From contig NC_052475.1 in NCBI RefSeq assembly GCF_009730915.1, positions 24,241,016 through 24,305,015 of the forward strand: 64,000 nucleotides of DNA, in the 5' to 3' direction. The notes under the pieces were generated by a model. The model was not told where the DNA came from and ran no database searches. It saw nothing but the letters and a program-made list of their open reading frames with translations. Of this stretch, positions 1 to 11,523 are shown piece after piece; the stretch's first letter is position 1, and each line of letters starts with the position of its first letter. The stretch is from Dioscorea cayenensis subsp. rotundata (Eukaryota; Streptophyta; Magnoliopsida; Dioscoreales; Dioscoreaceae). The position numbers and the translations under genes were made by a program.

Positions 1-305
1 AAAAATATTTTTTTAAATATGTATTTTTAAAATTATTTATCAAAATATATGCAAAAAGTACCATGCATTGCATAGGGTGCTTTTTTTCAAAATTTTCTTT
101 TTAATATTTATAATATATTTTTATATATAATATTTTACATTTAGAACTTTATAAATGTTTTAAATTAATTTTTTTCTCACAACCCCTATTTAAATTTTAC
201 AATGATTTTTTATATAATATTTTATGTTTAACTCCTTATAATTTTTTTAAAATTTAAATTCTTTCTCACAACTCTATAAATTGTTTCTCACAACCAAAAT
301 CTCTC
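1..305. other. AT-rich intergenic DNA
   Basis: Very AT-rich sequence. No gene, RNA or element boundary seen. Confidence 0.6.
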
Positions 306-608
306 TTACTCTTTGGTATCCTCTTTAAGTTGCATTATTTGTCCAGTTTGCACTATCTCTTGCACCACTAACACAAAGGGCACTGACTGATTAGATGGAT
401 GCTGCCGATTGAAGGTGGAGCTTACTTCACCACGACCAACTTGTCCACATTTGTAGCAGAAGATTGGGAGCTTTTCGTAGAGTGCAAGAACGAACACGCA
501 AATGTTGCTATATTGAACCCAGGTACCTTGTTGGAGGGGTTGGTTTAGATCCAAATCCATACACAAAAACAAATTTAGCTTTGGATTTATCGAGAGTATG
601 ATCATCAA
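306..608 (-). pseudogene. Fragment of retroelement nucleic-acid-binding protein (DUF4283/zinc-knuckle type)
   Basis: The 100-residue frame contains a stretch ending in the partial zinc knuckle FCYKCGQVG, preceded by a LDLNQPL-type segment. This resembles the region before the CCHC knuckle in plant LINE ORF1 and related transposon proteins. The His and the last Cys of the knuckle are missing and there is no flanking reverse transcriptase. It is most likely a small decayed LINE ORF1 fragment. Chance resemblance cannot be excluded. Confidence 0.4.
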
Positions 609-1947
609 CTTTCAGAACTCTTCCAAACTAAGAGGCAACCCATCTCCAGGAGTTCACCCCCTAGAGCTCGATCAGCAAGTGGTACAATTGGATTCAAACT
701 AAAGAGAGTCTTTTAAAAGCTCGTTGAAAGGATTCACGCCAGGTGAAAGCTGAAGGATTCTTCCGGGCATTGTCCAAAGACCTATTGGGTATTGGGCTCC
801 CTTCCTATGTGGAGAAAAAGCCCAAATGGTCCCAAGCCCACTAAGTGACACTTTAGTTAGGGGCCGTTTGGATGATGGATTGAAGCCCAAATGGTGCCAA
901 GCCCTTGTTTGGTTACTAGGAAAGGCATGGGTTACCCCCATGCATGGGAAAAAGATTGCTCTTTGGAGAGACATCCTATTCCACAAAAAACGGGGAGAAG
1001 TATTTCTGAGTTATAAAATTACTATATATACCCCTTGTAGGTCATTCTCTATTAATTAAATGTATTAAATTATAATAATTTAAAATAGATTTAATACTTA
1101 AAATAAGTACTATTATTAAATTTTTTTCATAAATAAAAATTTTATGTTTTGTATGTTTTATTTAAAATATTATTAATGTAAATAATTAAGTGCAATAATT
1201 AAAATTAATACAAATAATTGAAATGAGATATTGGATTTGAATAATTATTAATAATTATTAATAATTTAAATAATATAATTACATATTTACATATTTAACT
1301 TTAATTATTAAATAATTCAATTAAATTCTTTTGAGAAATTAAAATTAAAATCAATAAATGAAATTAACTTAATTAAACGTATTTCATGATATTAACTAAT
1401 TTAATAAATATATAATAGTTAAATAAACTATTAACATTAATTATATAATTATAATATATTGAAATATGCATTTATATTATTAAATAATTAATAATTAATA
1501 ATGTTAAATATTTTTTATTAAACATAATCCATTATCTTATATAATATCATACCATTTATCTATAAAGGTATTGATGTAATTTTACTACATCCTACTCTAT
1601 TACTTTTTCTATTCCCAATCTTTATTCCCTTAAACCAAAACACATTATCCATATTCCCTTTATTCAAATTCCCATTCCTCTCCTTTTTCCTAAATTTCTA
1701 TTCATATTCCGCAATCCTAATGGACCATTAGTGTTTTTCATCAAATTAGGGTGCATGTAAGAGGGGTGTGAGATTGATAATAAGAAAGAGGAACAACAAC
1801 AACCGCTAGAAAAAGATACTGATTTCTAGTTCGGATTTAGCAAGGGCACTAATTTCAAGTTGGTGTTTGGAGGGTCAAACGAATTTTGATTGAGCTGAAA
1901 TTTTGTGGGCTCGTTCCGGATGTTTAGAGCTTGCTTTCCACCAACCA
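609..1947. other. Intergenic repeat-derived DNA, possible decayed TIR element at about 906-1647
   Basis: A short direct repeat (AGCCCAAATGG followed by CCAAGCCC) occurs near 811 and 885. From about 906 (TGTTTGGTTACTAGG) to about 1647 an AT-rich core is bounded by weakly complementary ends (TTCCCTTAAACCAAAACAC on the right). This is similar in style to the clearer TIR elements at 2161 and 48653, but the ends are too diverged to be sure. No gene seen. Confidence 0.3.
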
Positions 1948-2072
1948 AGAATGCAAGTGGGGTTGGGCGGGTCGGGGATTCCCCGCCTCAAAAATTCCCT
2001 CCGGGGGAGAAATTCTCCCCACTCACTCCCCGGGGTCGGGGAATCCCCGCGGGGTCGAGGAGTCACTAGCCC
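1948..2072. repeat. GC-rich repeat, copy 1
   Basis: An island of G- and C-runs (motifs such as CGGGGATTCCCCG) in AT-rich DNA. It starts with ATGCAAGTGGGG, which matches the inverted end of the second copy near 4149. It looks like part of a dispersed GC-rich transposable element, possibly hAT-like. This is inference only. Confidence 0.5.
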
Positions 2073-2160
2073 ACTAATTTTTTTTTTCCTAATTACACAT
2101 ATAACACATCACATATGAAATTAAAAAAAATAAACAAAATATTCCTCAAAATAAATATTA

Positions 2161-3132
2161 TTGTTTGGATGCCAAAAGTGGATTGGGAGAGGAGTGGATT
2201 AGGAGTAACATGAGGGGTAATGGAGGAGTGAGAATGAAGAATGTGTTTGATTGGTAAGGTTTGGAGAGTGTAATTTATTGGGAATGAGAAAAGTAAAGAA
2301 AAGTGAATATGACAAAATGACAATTATAACCCTTATACATATAAATGATATTGTATATGTAATAATGAGTTATTTTTAATTATATATATATTTTTAAATT
2401 ATGAAAAATAAATATTTAATTTTAGTATACTATAATTTCAATCTAATTTTTGGGATGAGATGTTAATATCATTAATTAGATATTAATTAATGATGTTAAA
2501 TATACTGAATTATTTTTAATTATAATTTTTAAAACATTGAAAAAATCTAATTAATTAATTATAAAAAATAACTACTTAAATTGATAATACTATAATTTTG
2601 TTATAAGTATTATATTTAAATATTAATATTATTAATTAGCTAGTTTTTAATGATATTAACTATAATGAGATATTTTTAATTATATTCGTGTAACACATCA
2701 AAAAAAAATTGAACTAATTAATTATAAAAAATAACTATTTAATTTTATAATACTATAATTTTGTTATAAGTATTATATTTAAATATTAATATTATTAATT
2801 AGCTAGTAATTAGCTAATTAATGGTATTAACTATAATGAGATATTTTTAATTATATTTGTGTAACACAATCAAAAAAATTTAACTAATTAATTATCAAAA
2901 TAAATATTTGTAATAACATTGAAAATAGCAATAAGATAATTTAGGGGACATATAGGTCTTTTCTATATCCAGGATTGGGCAATCCGCCCAAAAGCATGGT
3001 GATTGAGACTCACTCACATGGGTGAGTCTCACTCCCTCCACAATCCCCCACTCCCAATGATGTACACCCAAACAAAGGATTGCATCTAATCCCCCCTCAC
3101 TCGCACTCCACTCTTGGCATCCAAACACCCCC
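2161..3132. mobile_element. Non-autonomous TIR element with 3-bp TTA duplication, PIF/Harbinger-like
   Basis: The ends are inverted repeats sharing GTTTGGATGCCAA followed by AGTGGA, with TTA at 2158-2160 and at 3133-3135. TTA duplications with such ends are typical of PIF/Harbinger (Tourist-like) elements. There is no transposase frame. The core is AT-rich and contains about three tandem units of 155-170 bp (about 2393-2885); the two at 2549-2715 and 2716-2885 are very similar. The left end is somewhat eroded. Confidence 0.6.
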
Positions 3133-3135
3133 TTA

Positions 3136-3630
3136 ATGTATGAGAAAACAACAAACTAACGAAATAATCGATGTCATAAAGAAATAAAGAAGGAGAATTG
3201 TGAAAGTTGGGATTTCATAAGAGATGTTTTACTTACAAGTTGAGATTTCAATAAAGTTGATAAACTAATCAATTTAATCTTAATTTTAATGTAACATATT
3301 TATCTATAATAAGAAATAAAAAATTTTTGATTAAAATTTTTAAAACAATTTTCTATATAATTATCTCCAAGTATTGTATTGGAGTAACACTCATTTTTAT
3401 TAAAAATCTAAAACATTATCAATAAATACCAAAAATAAAATTTTTAAAACCCAAATATTTGGTCATTATAATATTATATCAATATTTAATTTTTTTAAAA
3501 AATAAAAATATAATATATATTTAATTTAAAAATCAGGCAATCTTTTAATATATATAATATATATCTAATTTAAAATTCGGGAATCCTTCTCATTTTTGTA
3601 CTTGCTGTTTTATTTTCCAATTATTTTTTC
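3136..3630. other. AT-rich intergenic DNA
   Basis: No gene or clear element seen between the TIR element and the plastid-derived segment. Confidence 0.5.
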
Positions 3631-3758
3631 AATTGAGAGAAAGAGAATAGTAGGAATTCTCTTATCCCATTCGGAAGGATACTATCCTCATAATTATCCA
3701 TGACTGTTTTTGTCTCTAGCATGAACACTTGATAAAATGTGGAGGAAAAAGGGGGGAA

Positions 3759-3881
3759 ATGGCCGATACTACTGGAAGGATTCCTCTTTGGCTAATAGGT
3801 ACTGTAACTGGCATTCCTGTGATCGGTTCAATAGGTATTTTCTTTTATGGTTCATATTCGGGGTTGGGTTCATCTCTGTAG
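3759..3881 (+). CDS. psbJ: Plastid-derived photosystem II protein J (psbJ) frame in nuclear DNA
   Basis: A complete 40-codon frame starts at ATG 3759 and ends at TAG 3879-3881. It begins [11 protein letters not shown] and ends YSGLGSSL, the recognisable PsbJ sequence with one membrane helix. In plastids PsbJ is a small subunit of photosystem II, encoded in the psbE-F-L-J operon. Here it has no nuclear promoter or transit peptide, so it is almost certainly not expressed as protein. Residues 20 (Pro, codon CCT) and 24 (Ser, codon TCA) sit in the helix where Leu is usual; both are one C-to-T change from Leu. Confidence 0.8.
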
Positions 3882-3910
3882 TAATCCCATGAACAGGATT
3901 GTAGACATGA

Positions 3911-3957
3911 AAAAGTAAGAACTCAGAGGGTTGAGGTCCCTCTGAGTTCTTACTTTT
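3911..3957 (+). terminator. Perfect hairpin downstream of psbJ copy (plastid 3' stem-loop)
   Basis: Two perfectly complementary 20-base arms (3911-3930 and 3938-3957) enclose a 7-base loop. It lies 29 bases after the psbJ stop, as plastid 3' stem-loops that stabilise operon mRNAs do. It is a relic of the plastid fragment and has no expected nuclear role. Confidence 0.65.
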
Positions 3958-4149
3958 AGCGGGGAGCGGGGATGGGGATCCCGAGGGGCGGAGAATACAT
4001 TCCCCGTCCTCGCCCCGCCCCGCCCAGCGGGTCGGGGAAGGGTTTTCCCCCATTCCCCGCCCTGCAGGGGGTTTATTTCAAGGAATCCCTCCCTGTTGGG
4101 GCAGGTCCCCAAGGGGAATGGGGATTCTCGCCCCACTTGCATCCCTACC
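3958..4149. repeat. GC-rich repeat, copy 2, truncated by the gap
   Basis: G- and C-runs like those at 1948-2072. It ends in TTGCATCCCTACC; the reverse complement GGTAGGGATGCAAG looks like the terminal repeat of a hAT-like element. The assembly gap begins at the next base. Confidence 0.45.
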
Positions 4150-5149
4150 NNNNNNNNNNNNNNNNNNNNNNNNNNNNNNNNNNNNNNNNNNNNNNNNNNN
4201 NNNNNNNNNNNNNNNNNNNNNNNNNNNNNNNNNNNNNNNNNNNNNNNNNNNNNNNNNNNNNNNNNNNNNNNNNNNNNNNNNNNNNNNNNNNNNNNNNNNN
4301 NNNNNNNNNNNNNNNNNNNNNNNNNNNNNNNNNNNNNNNNNNNNNNNNNNNNNNNNNNNNNNNNNNNNNNNNNNNNNNNNNNNNNNNNNNNNNNNNNNNN
4401 NNNNNNNNNNNNNNNNNNNNNNNNNNNNNNNNNNNNNNNNNNNNNNNNNNNNNNNNNNNNNNNNNNNNNNNNNNNNNNNNNNNNNNNNNNNNNNNNNNNN
4501 NNNNNNNNNNNNNNNNNNNNNNNNNNNNNNNNNNNNNNNNNNNNNNNNNNNNNNNNNNNNNNNNNNNNNNNNNNNNNNNNNNNNNNNNNNNNNNNNNNNN
4601 NNNNNNNNNNNNNNNNNNNNNNNNNNNNNNNNNNNNNNNNNNNNNNNNNNNNNNNNNNNNNNNNNNNNNNNNNNNNNNNNNNNNNNNNNNNNNNNNNNNN
4701 NNNNNNNNNNNNNNNNNNNNNNNNNNNNNNNNNNNNNNNNNNNNNNNNNNNNNNNNNNNNNNNNNNNNNNNNNNNNNNNNNNNNNNNNNNNNNNNNNNNN
4801 NNNNNNNNNNNNNNNNNNNNNNNNNNNNNNNNNNNNNNNNNNNNNNNNNNNNNNNNNNNNNNNNNNNNNNNNNNNNNNNNNNNNNNNNNNNNNNNNNNNN
4901 NNNNNNNNNNNNNNNNNNNNNNNNNNNNNNNNNNNNNNNNNNNNNNNNNNNNNNNNNNNNNNNNNNNNNNNNNNNNNNNNNNNNNNNNNNNNNNNNNNNN
5001 NNNNNNNNNNNNNNNNNNNNNNNNNNNNNNNNNNNNNNNNNNNNNNNNNNNNNNNNNNNNNNNNNNNNNNNNNNNNNNNNNNNNNNNNNNNNNNNNNNNN
5101 NNNNNNNNNNNNNNNNNNNNNNNNNNNNNNNNNNNNNNNNNNNNNNNNN
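4150..5149. other. Assembly gap of exactly 1000 N
   Basis: The length is round, so it is probably a placeholder. Any frame crossing it is an artefact. Confidence 1.
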
Positions 5150-5217
5150 TATAAAAAAACATGCGTTAAATTACTAAATAAATTTATAAAAACATGCGTT
5201 AAATTACTAAATAATAT
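5150..5217. repeat. Two direct copies of a ~34-bp unit at the gap edge
   Basis: The core AACATGCGTTAAATTACT is repeated with a spacing of about 34 bases immediately after the gap. It may be the visible edge of a longer tandem array that the assembler could not span. Confidence 0.6.
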
Positions 5218-5913
5218 TTTTTTAAAGAGAAAAGGGTTATAACTCTAAAAGAAAACGCTGGTTTGAAAAAACAAACGCAAAATTTTCAAAAGAAGAAAAC
5301 AAAGGATGCAGGGGGAGGTGACTTACTGGAAGACTTTGCCACAATTTCAATCTCCACATTTTGATTGACCAAAAACCAAACTCCCCAGTGCATCATTTTC
5401 AGAAGACCCAAATTTCTAATATAGAGGCCCAGTCACCGCTCTCCAGGAATCCTTTGATCCCCCACACCCACAAATCACAAAAGAAATCTCTCCCCCTTTG
5501 TTGACCTGCAACTCCAAAGCATCTTCTACAACCCCAGCTTTGGACTTTAAAGCTATGTCGGCTTTCATGTCACCTTCTTAGACTCAACTCTTTCTGGTCC
5601 ACTATTCTTTAATATACAAAAAATGATTAATAATAAATAAATAAATAAATAAATAACAACTCCCTATATTATATGATGATGCAGATTAAATGCAATATTA
5701 TATATATATATATATTTAGTACTCTCAATTATTCAAGTATTCAACTCCCTACACAGCCACCAATCTCCTAATTATCTCAAGTCCCTTTGACCATTCAAAA
5801 TTCAAAACAGCAAAACCAAATTGCAAACCAAAACCTCTTCCTTTTACTCATCTCTTCTCCTTATTGGAGAGCTTGCATGGTCTTCCTTTTTTGGTGTTAT
5901 TAGTTCTAATCCA
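5218..5913 (+). promoter_or_regulatory. Upstream region of LRK10-like unit 1
   Basis: Contains TTTGTTGACC (W-box core TTGAC) near 5497 and TGGACTTTAAAG near 5541. It also has an (AAAT)n tract near 5635 and an (AT)n tract near 5700 that could act as a TATA region. GGACTTT and AGCATCTTCT are weakly shared with the regions upstream of units 2 and 3. Promoter function is inferred. Confidence 0.35.
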
Positions 5914-6686
5914 ATGCATCAACAACACTTACTCTTCCCATTCCTCGTCCTCCTCCTCTTCTCATGTCTCCTCTTCACCTCTTCATCCCAAGCAACCTTT
6001 CAACGTTACCTCGACTGCCTTCCAGTCCCATTCACTTGTGGAGGTCTCCATATCAACATATCCTATCCTTTCCGCATAGATAGCAGGCGTGACTACTGTG
6101 GCTATCCAGGCTTCTACCTCAACTGCACTAACAGCAACACCACCCTGACAATCACCATGAGTAACACCTTGTACATAGTCAAGGACCTTGATTACTTCAA
6201 CCATATCATCACCATCATGAACTCAGACTTTTCCGGCCATCCCTGCCCCATTGACATACGCTAATACCACCACAGACACGACCATCTTTGAATTCTATGA
6301 TCGAAACCAGATTCTCAATTTATACCTTAACTGCTCTTCACCATCAATCCCACCCTCTCTAGTGAGCATTCCTTGCTTGTTAGAGGAGACGGGTAATCAC
6401 TCTTACTTTAGTTTATTGAGTGATGGCCTTCAAGGTTTCATTCGAGAGTGCTCATCGACCGCGATGATACCAGTGAAGGAGGGGGAGGCTGATAGGCTAT
6501 CTAAACAATTTCTACGGCCTTCGGGTGACGTACTGCAGGAGGGGTTCATGTTGAAATGGATAGCCGGGAGAGGTTGGTGTAGCTTCTGCATAAACTCCGG
6601 CGGTGTTTGTGCCTACGACGGCAACAATCCCTTAGACCAAACATGCTACTGTCCTTATGGTTCAACCACTGGCGTTTGCTCTCAAG
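5914..6686 (+). CDS. LRK10-like receptor, ectodomain exon, unit 1 (frameshifted; no own kinase)
   Basis: Starts at ATG 5914 with a clear signal peptide (MHQQHLLFPFLVLLLFSCLL). A GUB_WAK_bind domain follows (CGGLHINISYPFR, DYCGYPGF), then a WAK_assoc domain (GWCSFCINSGGVC, TCYCPYGST). This is the extracellular, cell-wall-facing half of LRK10-like receptor kinases. The frame moves forward one base at about 6240-6262, just before codon-matched sequence resumes at NTTTDTTIFEFYD, so one extra base is present. The exon ends in phase 1 at donor CAAG|GTACGC. No TM or kinase exon is seen before unit 2. It may be a pseudogene, or an alternative first exon of the kinase at 17663-19042. Confidence 0.65.
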
Positions 6687-7271
6687 GTACGCTCTTTATT
6701 AAATTTAATTGATAATTCATGCAGTAGTACTATCGGAATCCTTTATCTCTTTTAATGGTTATCAATACATTAATGTTCCAATTGCAAACATATGAAGAAA
6801 ACTCATAATATGGGATTCATTCATTGTATGATCTAGTTGGGCCATTAAAGAGAGAGATGGATGTACATTTAGCAACTAGCTAGCTTGTGTGGGGTTTCTC
6901 TTATTCTTACACGATAGGATATTCTTTACTAACAATACCATTGTCTTTATTTCCACTTGGTTTGTGCTCCACTGGCGTTTGCTCTCAAGGTACGCTCTTT
7001 ATTAAATTTAATTGATAATTCATGCAGTAGTACTATCGGAATCCTTTATCTCTTTTAATGGTTATCAATACATTAATGTTCCAATTGCAAACATATGAAG
7101 AAAACTCATAATATGGGATTCATTCATTGTATGATCTAGTTGGGCCATTAAAGAGAGAGATGGATGTACATTTAGCAACTAGCTAGCTTGTGTGGGGTTT
7201 CTCTTATTCTTACACGATAGGATATTCTTTACTAACGATACCATTGTCTTTATTTCCACTTGGTTTGTGCT
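6666..7271. repeat. Tandem duplication of 303 bp spanning the unit 1 splice donor
   Basis: 6666-6968 and 6969-7271 are nearly identical; one A/G difference was seen near 6935/7238. The unit includes the last 21 coding bases, the donor CAAG|GTACGC and about 280 bases of intron, so the donor is present at 6687 and again at 6990. The near identity implies a recent event. Confidence 0.9.
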
Positions 7272-7274
7272 CCA

Positions 7275-8895
7275 TTCTTGCCATACATGATTGAAAATGA
7301 GACCATTATGAAAATCTTTGACAACTTTAATTATCTTAATTGTTAGGTGACAATCATCTTTACTGCTTCTTTCTTAATTTCTATTAATGTTGGTAATCTT
7401 CATGATATATCCTCGACTTTTTCTGGCGTTCTCCTCCACAATCATTCAAGTAGTGGGAGACAGGCATTTTGTGGCCATTGACTTCATTCCTTTTTCATCT
7501 TTCTTGTGGTGTTTCAATTTCTTTCTCATGATGATCATAGCCAATATTCATCAATCACATCATTGTTTTGTCTCCAATTTCCATATATACATATTTGTTT
7601 TTTCTTATATCTTCCAGTTCTCTAAAACTAGTGAAGACAAAAGTTAACTCCGACTCTGAAGGTTAGAAAATTGAAGTTCATTGCAACCGTTTGGTTCAAA
7701 GAAAGTGAGAACAATTTTCTTTGGATTCTGACCTCTGACTTGGAAAAAAACTTGTGTTATAGGTTTTCCTCGTTATTTACTAGTTTTTTTTTTCAATTTT
7801 TTTTTATTGATAGGCATCAAACGTCCCATTTAAGAGATTGTCAAAGGGATAGATAGTTACGAAGGTGCACTAGTTACGGTAGTTTACAGAATCTTTTAGA
7901 AAAAAATCCCCCTTGCCCTGCAACCCTGAAGAGGTGAAACCACTATTTCTCGCACATGGGACTCACACCCTAAACCTATGAATAATATTGATGAACAATA
8001 TTGAACCTATTGCCTTTAATCTTAGCACTCTTGTGTCGTGTCATATTATTAGGGTTATCCAATTTATGATTTATTAGGAAAAAAATAGTTAATATCAGTT
8101 TAAGATTGTTTTTCCTAATAAATGGTAACAAACACACCTCATTTAAGGAGTGTCAAAAGGATAGATATATACGAAGTACACCAGTTACTGTGACTTAACG
8201 ATCCGTTTGGGATTTATCTTGAGAAGAGAATTAACAACTGGGGTAATGAGGACGCTCCCAAAATGATATATCAAGGACCATAATTCCACAATAGTAAATC
8301 TTCCCTTACCATGCAACCCTATAAGTATAGAAAATACGATTTCTCCCACAGATGACCTATACTAGGTCTCAATATACAATGAATGAAAAATACTCTACAA
8401 TACTATATCATATGAATATTGAATGAACAATATTCTACAATACTATGTTGTGTGAACATTTGAATAAATAATACCTGCCCATTCACTACCAAAATGTCTT
8501 ACCACTATACCATACTAATGTCGGCTTAGTTCTAATATTTCAATAACAAATGTTTTATCAACTCATCATCCATATATCATAAAATGCAATTAATTTTGCA
8601 ACTTGCTTAGCACCCTTATCCTATCAATTTTTATTTAGGTATATTACCCGACAAGTTCTTTTGCAAGTTGCCTTTTTTAATCTAGCTTAAGTACTTTTTT
8701 ATATTAGCTTGATTAAGTTTGGACTTTGACCATATTAATAAGTTGACTTATAATATCTTCAAAATGATGTGAGATCTAAAAGAAAAGTTTGATGACACAC
8801 TCAAACTAGAAGTCCAACTCGATCGATAAGGCTTTTATAAGCTAATTTTAGTTTAACTTCATTAGTTATAACCATTTTTGAATAATAGATGACAA
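7275..8895. other. Intergenic or intronic DNA after unit 1; two related repeat copies
   Basis: 7805-7985 and 8115-8370 share a diverged sequence (CATTTAAG, TGTCAAA, GGATAGATA, ACGAAG, CTTCCCTTAC or CCCTTGCCCTG, CAACCCT). They are direct copies of an unclassified repeat. No kinase, TM exon or other gene seen. Confidence 0.45.
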
Positions 8896-9104
8896 ACGCC
8901 TTTTTTATATGAATATAAACAGCGATCAAAGCAGATCTTAGAATCCGGATGTACGATGACATATACGATGTATGAGAATAGTAGAATAATCCCGGGTGAA
9001 CAATATATGAGACGAGTCACGGTGACCCAAGTCTTTGTCGGGGAGGATTTGAACCCATGACCTCCCCTTTATAATTTGGTGTCATACCATTGGGCTATCC
9101 AGGT
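8896..9104 (-). mobile_element. tRNA-derived SINE, copy 1
   Basis: On the minus strand the head reads GGATAGCCCAATGGTATGAC (polymerase III A-box-like), followed by GGGTTCAAATCC (B box) about 45 bases on. The 3' part ends TTTATATTCATATAAAAAAG then GCG. The internal promoter and tRNA-like head identify it as a SINE. Confidence 0.65.
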
Positions 9105-9630
9105 TGTTTTATGAGGAACAGTACACCATTTTTATAACCATGATTGTTTTATATCAAATTCATATTAATTCCAATTGTTCATCCGAGGAAAATCCACTAA
9201 TTATTGATGTAAGAATATGATATGCTAGGATGATTTATATATAATTAACATAGATTGGTAAATATTCATTGAGGTTGACAACCAGGTTTACCTCTACATA
9301 GGACATTTAGTATTTCATTTATTTCTGAAGTTAAAAATTAAGCACTTGTATCATGTTAGTATGTTACTCATTTGCTTTTCTAAAGAAAAAAGAAAAAAGA
9401 AAAAATGCACAATTTTTACTTTAACCAATTTATTTAAAATTTTATGAGGAAAAATATGTGATTAAAATAGTGAGATCTCAAACTTTTTATTTTTTAATTT
9501 TTTGCTTTTTTTAAATTACTCTCAGACTACTTTTAAAGTTTTTATTCTCAAACTTTTAAATCTTTGTCCCATCCCTTTTTGTGAGAATTTTATTTATTAG
9601 GTAAAAGATATTAGTTGAGAATATTTAAAT
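9105..9630. other. AT-rich DNA, nothing recognised
   Basis: No gene or element boundary seen. Confidence 0.4.
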
Positions 9631-9634
9631 TAGA

Positions 9635-9735
9635 GGAACCAAAGTATAACCTAGTGGTTTCCTATCTTATTTGTGTTTGGGAAACCTCGAGTTCGAAACC
9701 TCTCAAATATAATGCAAAAAAATAAAAAGGTGTTT
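9635..9735 (+). mobile_element. tRNA-derived SINE, second family
   Basis: TATAACCTAGTGGTTT (A box) is followed about 40 bases later by GAGTTCGAAACCTC (B box) and then an A-rich tail. The head differs from the SINE at 8896, so this is another family. Borders are approximate. Confidence 0.5.
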
Positions 9736-11523
9736 GTCGTCAATTTGTAAAAAAAAAAAATTAAATTAGTCTTAGCAATCAAACCAAATTTCAGAAACAA
9801 TTCATAAAATAATTTTTTTAGAAATTGATTAAAAAAACTTACTATATATAATTATTTATTTATTTATTTTGTTACTGCTTTTTATTTTTTTCAATTTTTT
9901 TAATAAAAAAGTGATTTAATTATTTTTTAAAATTATTTATTAAAAATCTATTCTTTTAAAGCTACGAATTGATTTTAAGAAAAAACTTATGCATCAATAA
10001 ATGTATATATATACACAAATGAAATGTTAGAAAGTGGAACAATAACATCCTTCAAACAAGCGCATGATATATAGTAACAAAAGCAATGCCCATAAAAAGT
10101 AAGAGGTCCACTTTAAAGTGTAGTGTAATAGGTATAGTTTGTAAAATACTTAATGAGTTTTTGACACATGTAATAAAAATATATTAAAATATAATAATTT
10201 TTTCATAATATCTTTTTTTTTTTTATTAAATTATTCATCTTAGAACAAGTGTCAAAAATCTAATGATGAACTACACGAACTACACATATTGCACTTTACT
10301 TAAGTTTTTTTCCAAAAAAAGGAGTAATAGAATTATAGTTTATTAGTTTTTCCACACAGACAAAGCATATTAAGCATCTTTGTATAGTAAAATGATATCT
10401 CACTCTCCTTTCAAACAAAAGTCCAAGGCTGAAATTTCTTTCAATTGAAAAATTAAAAATTTGTTACTTATTCACAATTATCAATATATGTACTGAGAGA
10501 GCAAGCATGAATAATGTAACTAATTATTTCTTATAATTATTAATGGTCTAGATCGATATTGGACTTATATCCCTTCTATAGTAACATTTTATTTTTATGT
10601 GGCTATTCATATTATCAAACAACAAGCACTTTTCTAGTAATTAGATAAGATTTAGCTATCAAAATCATTATAAAAGCAATTATATTCATTCAACTTGAGA
10701 CTTATATTTTGAGGAAACAACAACTCTAAAATAGATCATATGGTTTGATCACTTTAGAGTTCACATCCAAATTAAACACTTGGTGTTGTTTATTCAACAG
10801 CTTGTCAGCTACCTTTCAGAACACCTGAATTAGGTATGCATGTATATATATATATATATCTTCAAAATCATTTATTGGTCTTTTATTTTGATTGTAAGAG
10901 TAACATGGTTCTTTTTTTTTTTTGTAAAATAGATAATATTGACTATCATAAATAAAACATTATGTCTAATTTCAATTAAATTCATTCCAACTATAGATAT
11001 GCATGTCTATGTATAGACATTTGAAGAACTAATTAGAAAGGAAAATTAGTGAATAGTGATTATGTGGGAAATTGAGTTCAGCGAACCTGTGATACATAGT
11101 TTTCATATGGGCCCATTAAAATATATGTTGGACCATGTCAAACATTGAAAAACAAGGAAAATGTTGGTAGGTGCATGAGCTGTCCTGGCTCCAAAATATT
11201 TTATCATCAAAGTTTGATAATTATATCCATAAACAAGTTTTATAATTAGATGGTTTTATTAACCCCAACTCAATTCCAATTAATGTGTATTAAGCTCCAG
11301 ATCATCTATTTTTGGGCTGCACATACTGGTGTTGAAATTAACCCTTGATATTAATATAAGGGGTTAATTAGAATCATTTTCTGTGTTAAGACACGGTTAA
11401 TTTAGAGGTTAGGGAGGGGCTTGATTACTTAGCCACCACTCAGCTGCCGTTGAAGAAGTTGAGAGAAGGCCGAGAAGGATAGTTCAAAAGCAAGGACCCA
11501 CAGTGTTAGAATCCTGGGGCGTC
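9736..11523. other. Intergenic DNA before unit 2
   Basis: AT-rich, with an (AT)n tract near 10842. Apart from the MITE at 10117-10300, no gene or element was recognised. Confidence 0.4.
10117..10300. mobile_element. 184-bp MITE with ~55-bp inverted ends
   Basis: The left end (AGTGTAGTGTAATAGGTATA, then GTTTGT and TTTTTGACACATGT) matches the reverse complement of the right end (AGTAAAGTGCAATATGTGTA, then GTTCGT and TTTTTGACACTTGT). TAA flanks both sides (10114-10116 and 10301-10303). No coding capacity. Confidence 0.7.

Larger units (their letters stand above)
3633..3958 (+). other. Nuclear insertion of plastid DNA (NUPT) with psbJ
   Basis: The segment carries a psbJ leader, the whole psbJ frame and the downstream hairpin at 3911-3957, in plastid order. 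It lies in AT-rich nuclear DNA full of transposons and directly abuts a GC-rich nuclear repeat at about 3958. It is therefore a plastid fragment transferred to the nucleus. The left border is approximate; the right border is sharp, at the change from hairpin to GC-rich DNA. Confidence 0.75.

Noticed and set aside
3870-5242. Several open frames of 350-430 codons
   Set aside because: They run through the 1000-N gap and consist almost entirely of unknown residues.
5864-6079. Second signal-peptide-like frame overlapping the start of LRK10-like unit 1
   Set aside because: It begins at TTG in another frame and ends without any receptor domain; it is a shadow of the real exon.
9045-9100. Possible tRNA gene (A and B boxes)
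   Set aside because: The box spacing and head resemble a tRNA, but no full cloverleaf can be formed, and a second copy at 14467 shares non-tRNA 3' sequence, so a SINE is the better call.
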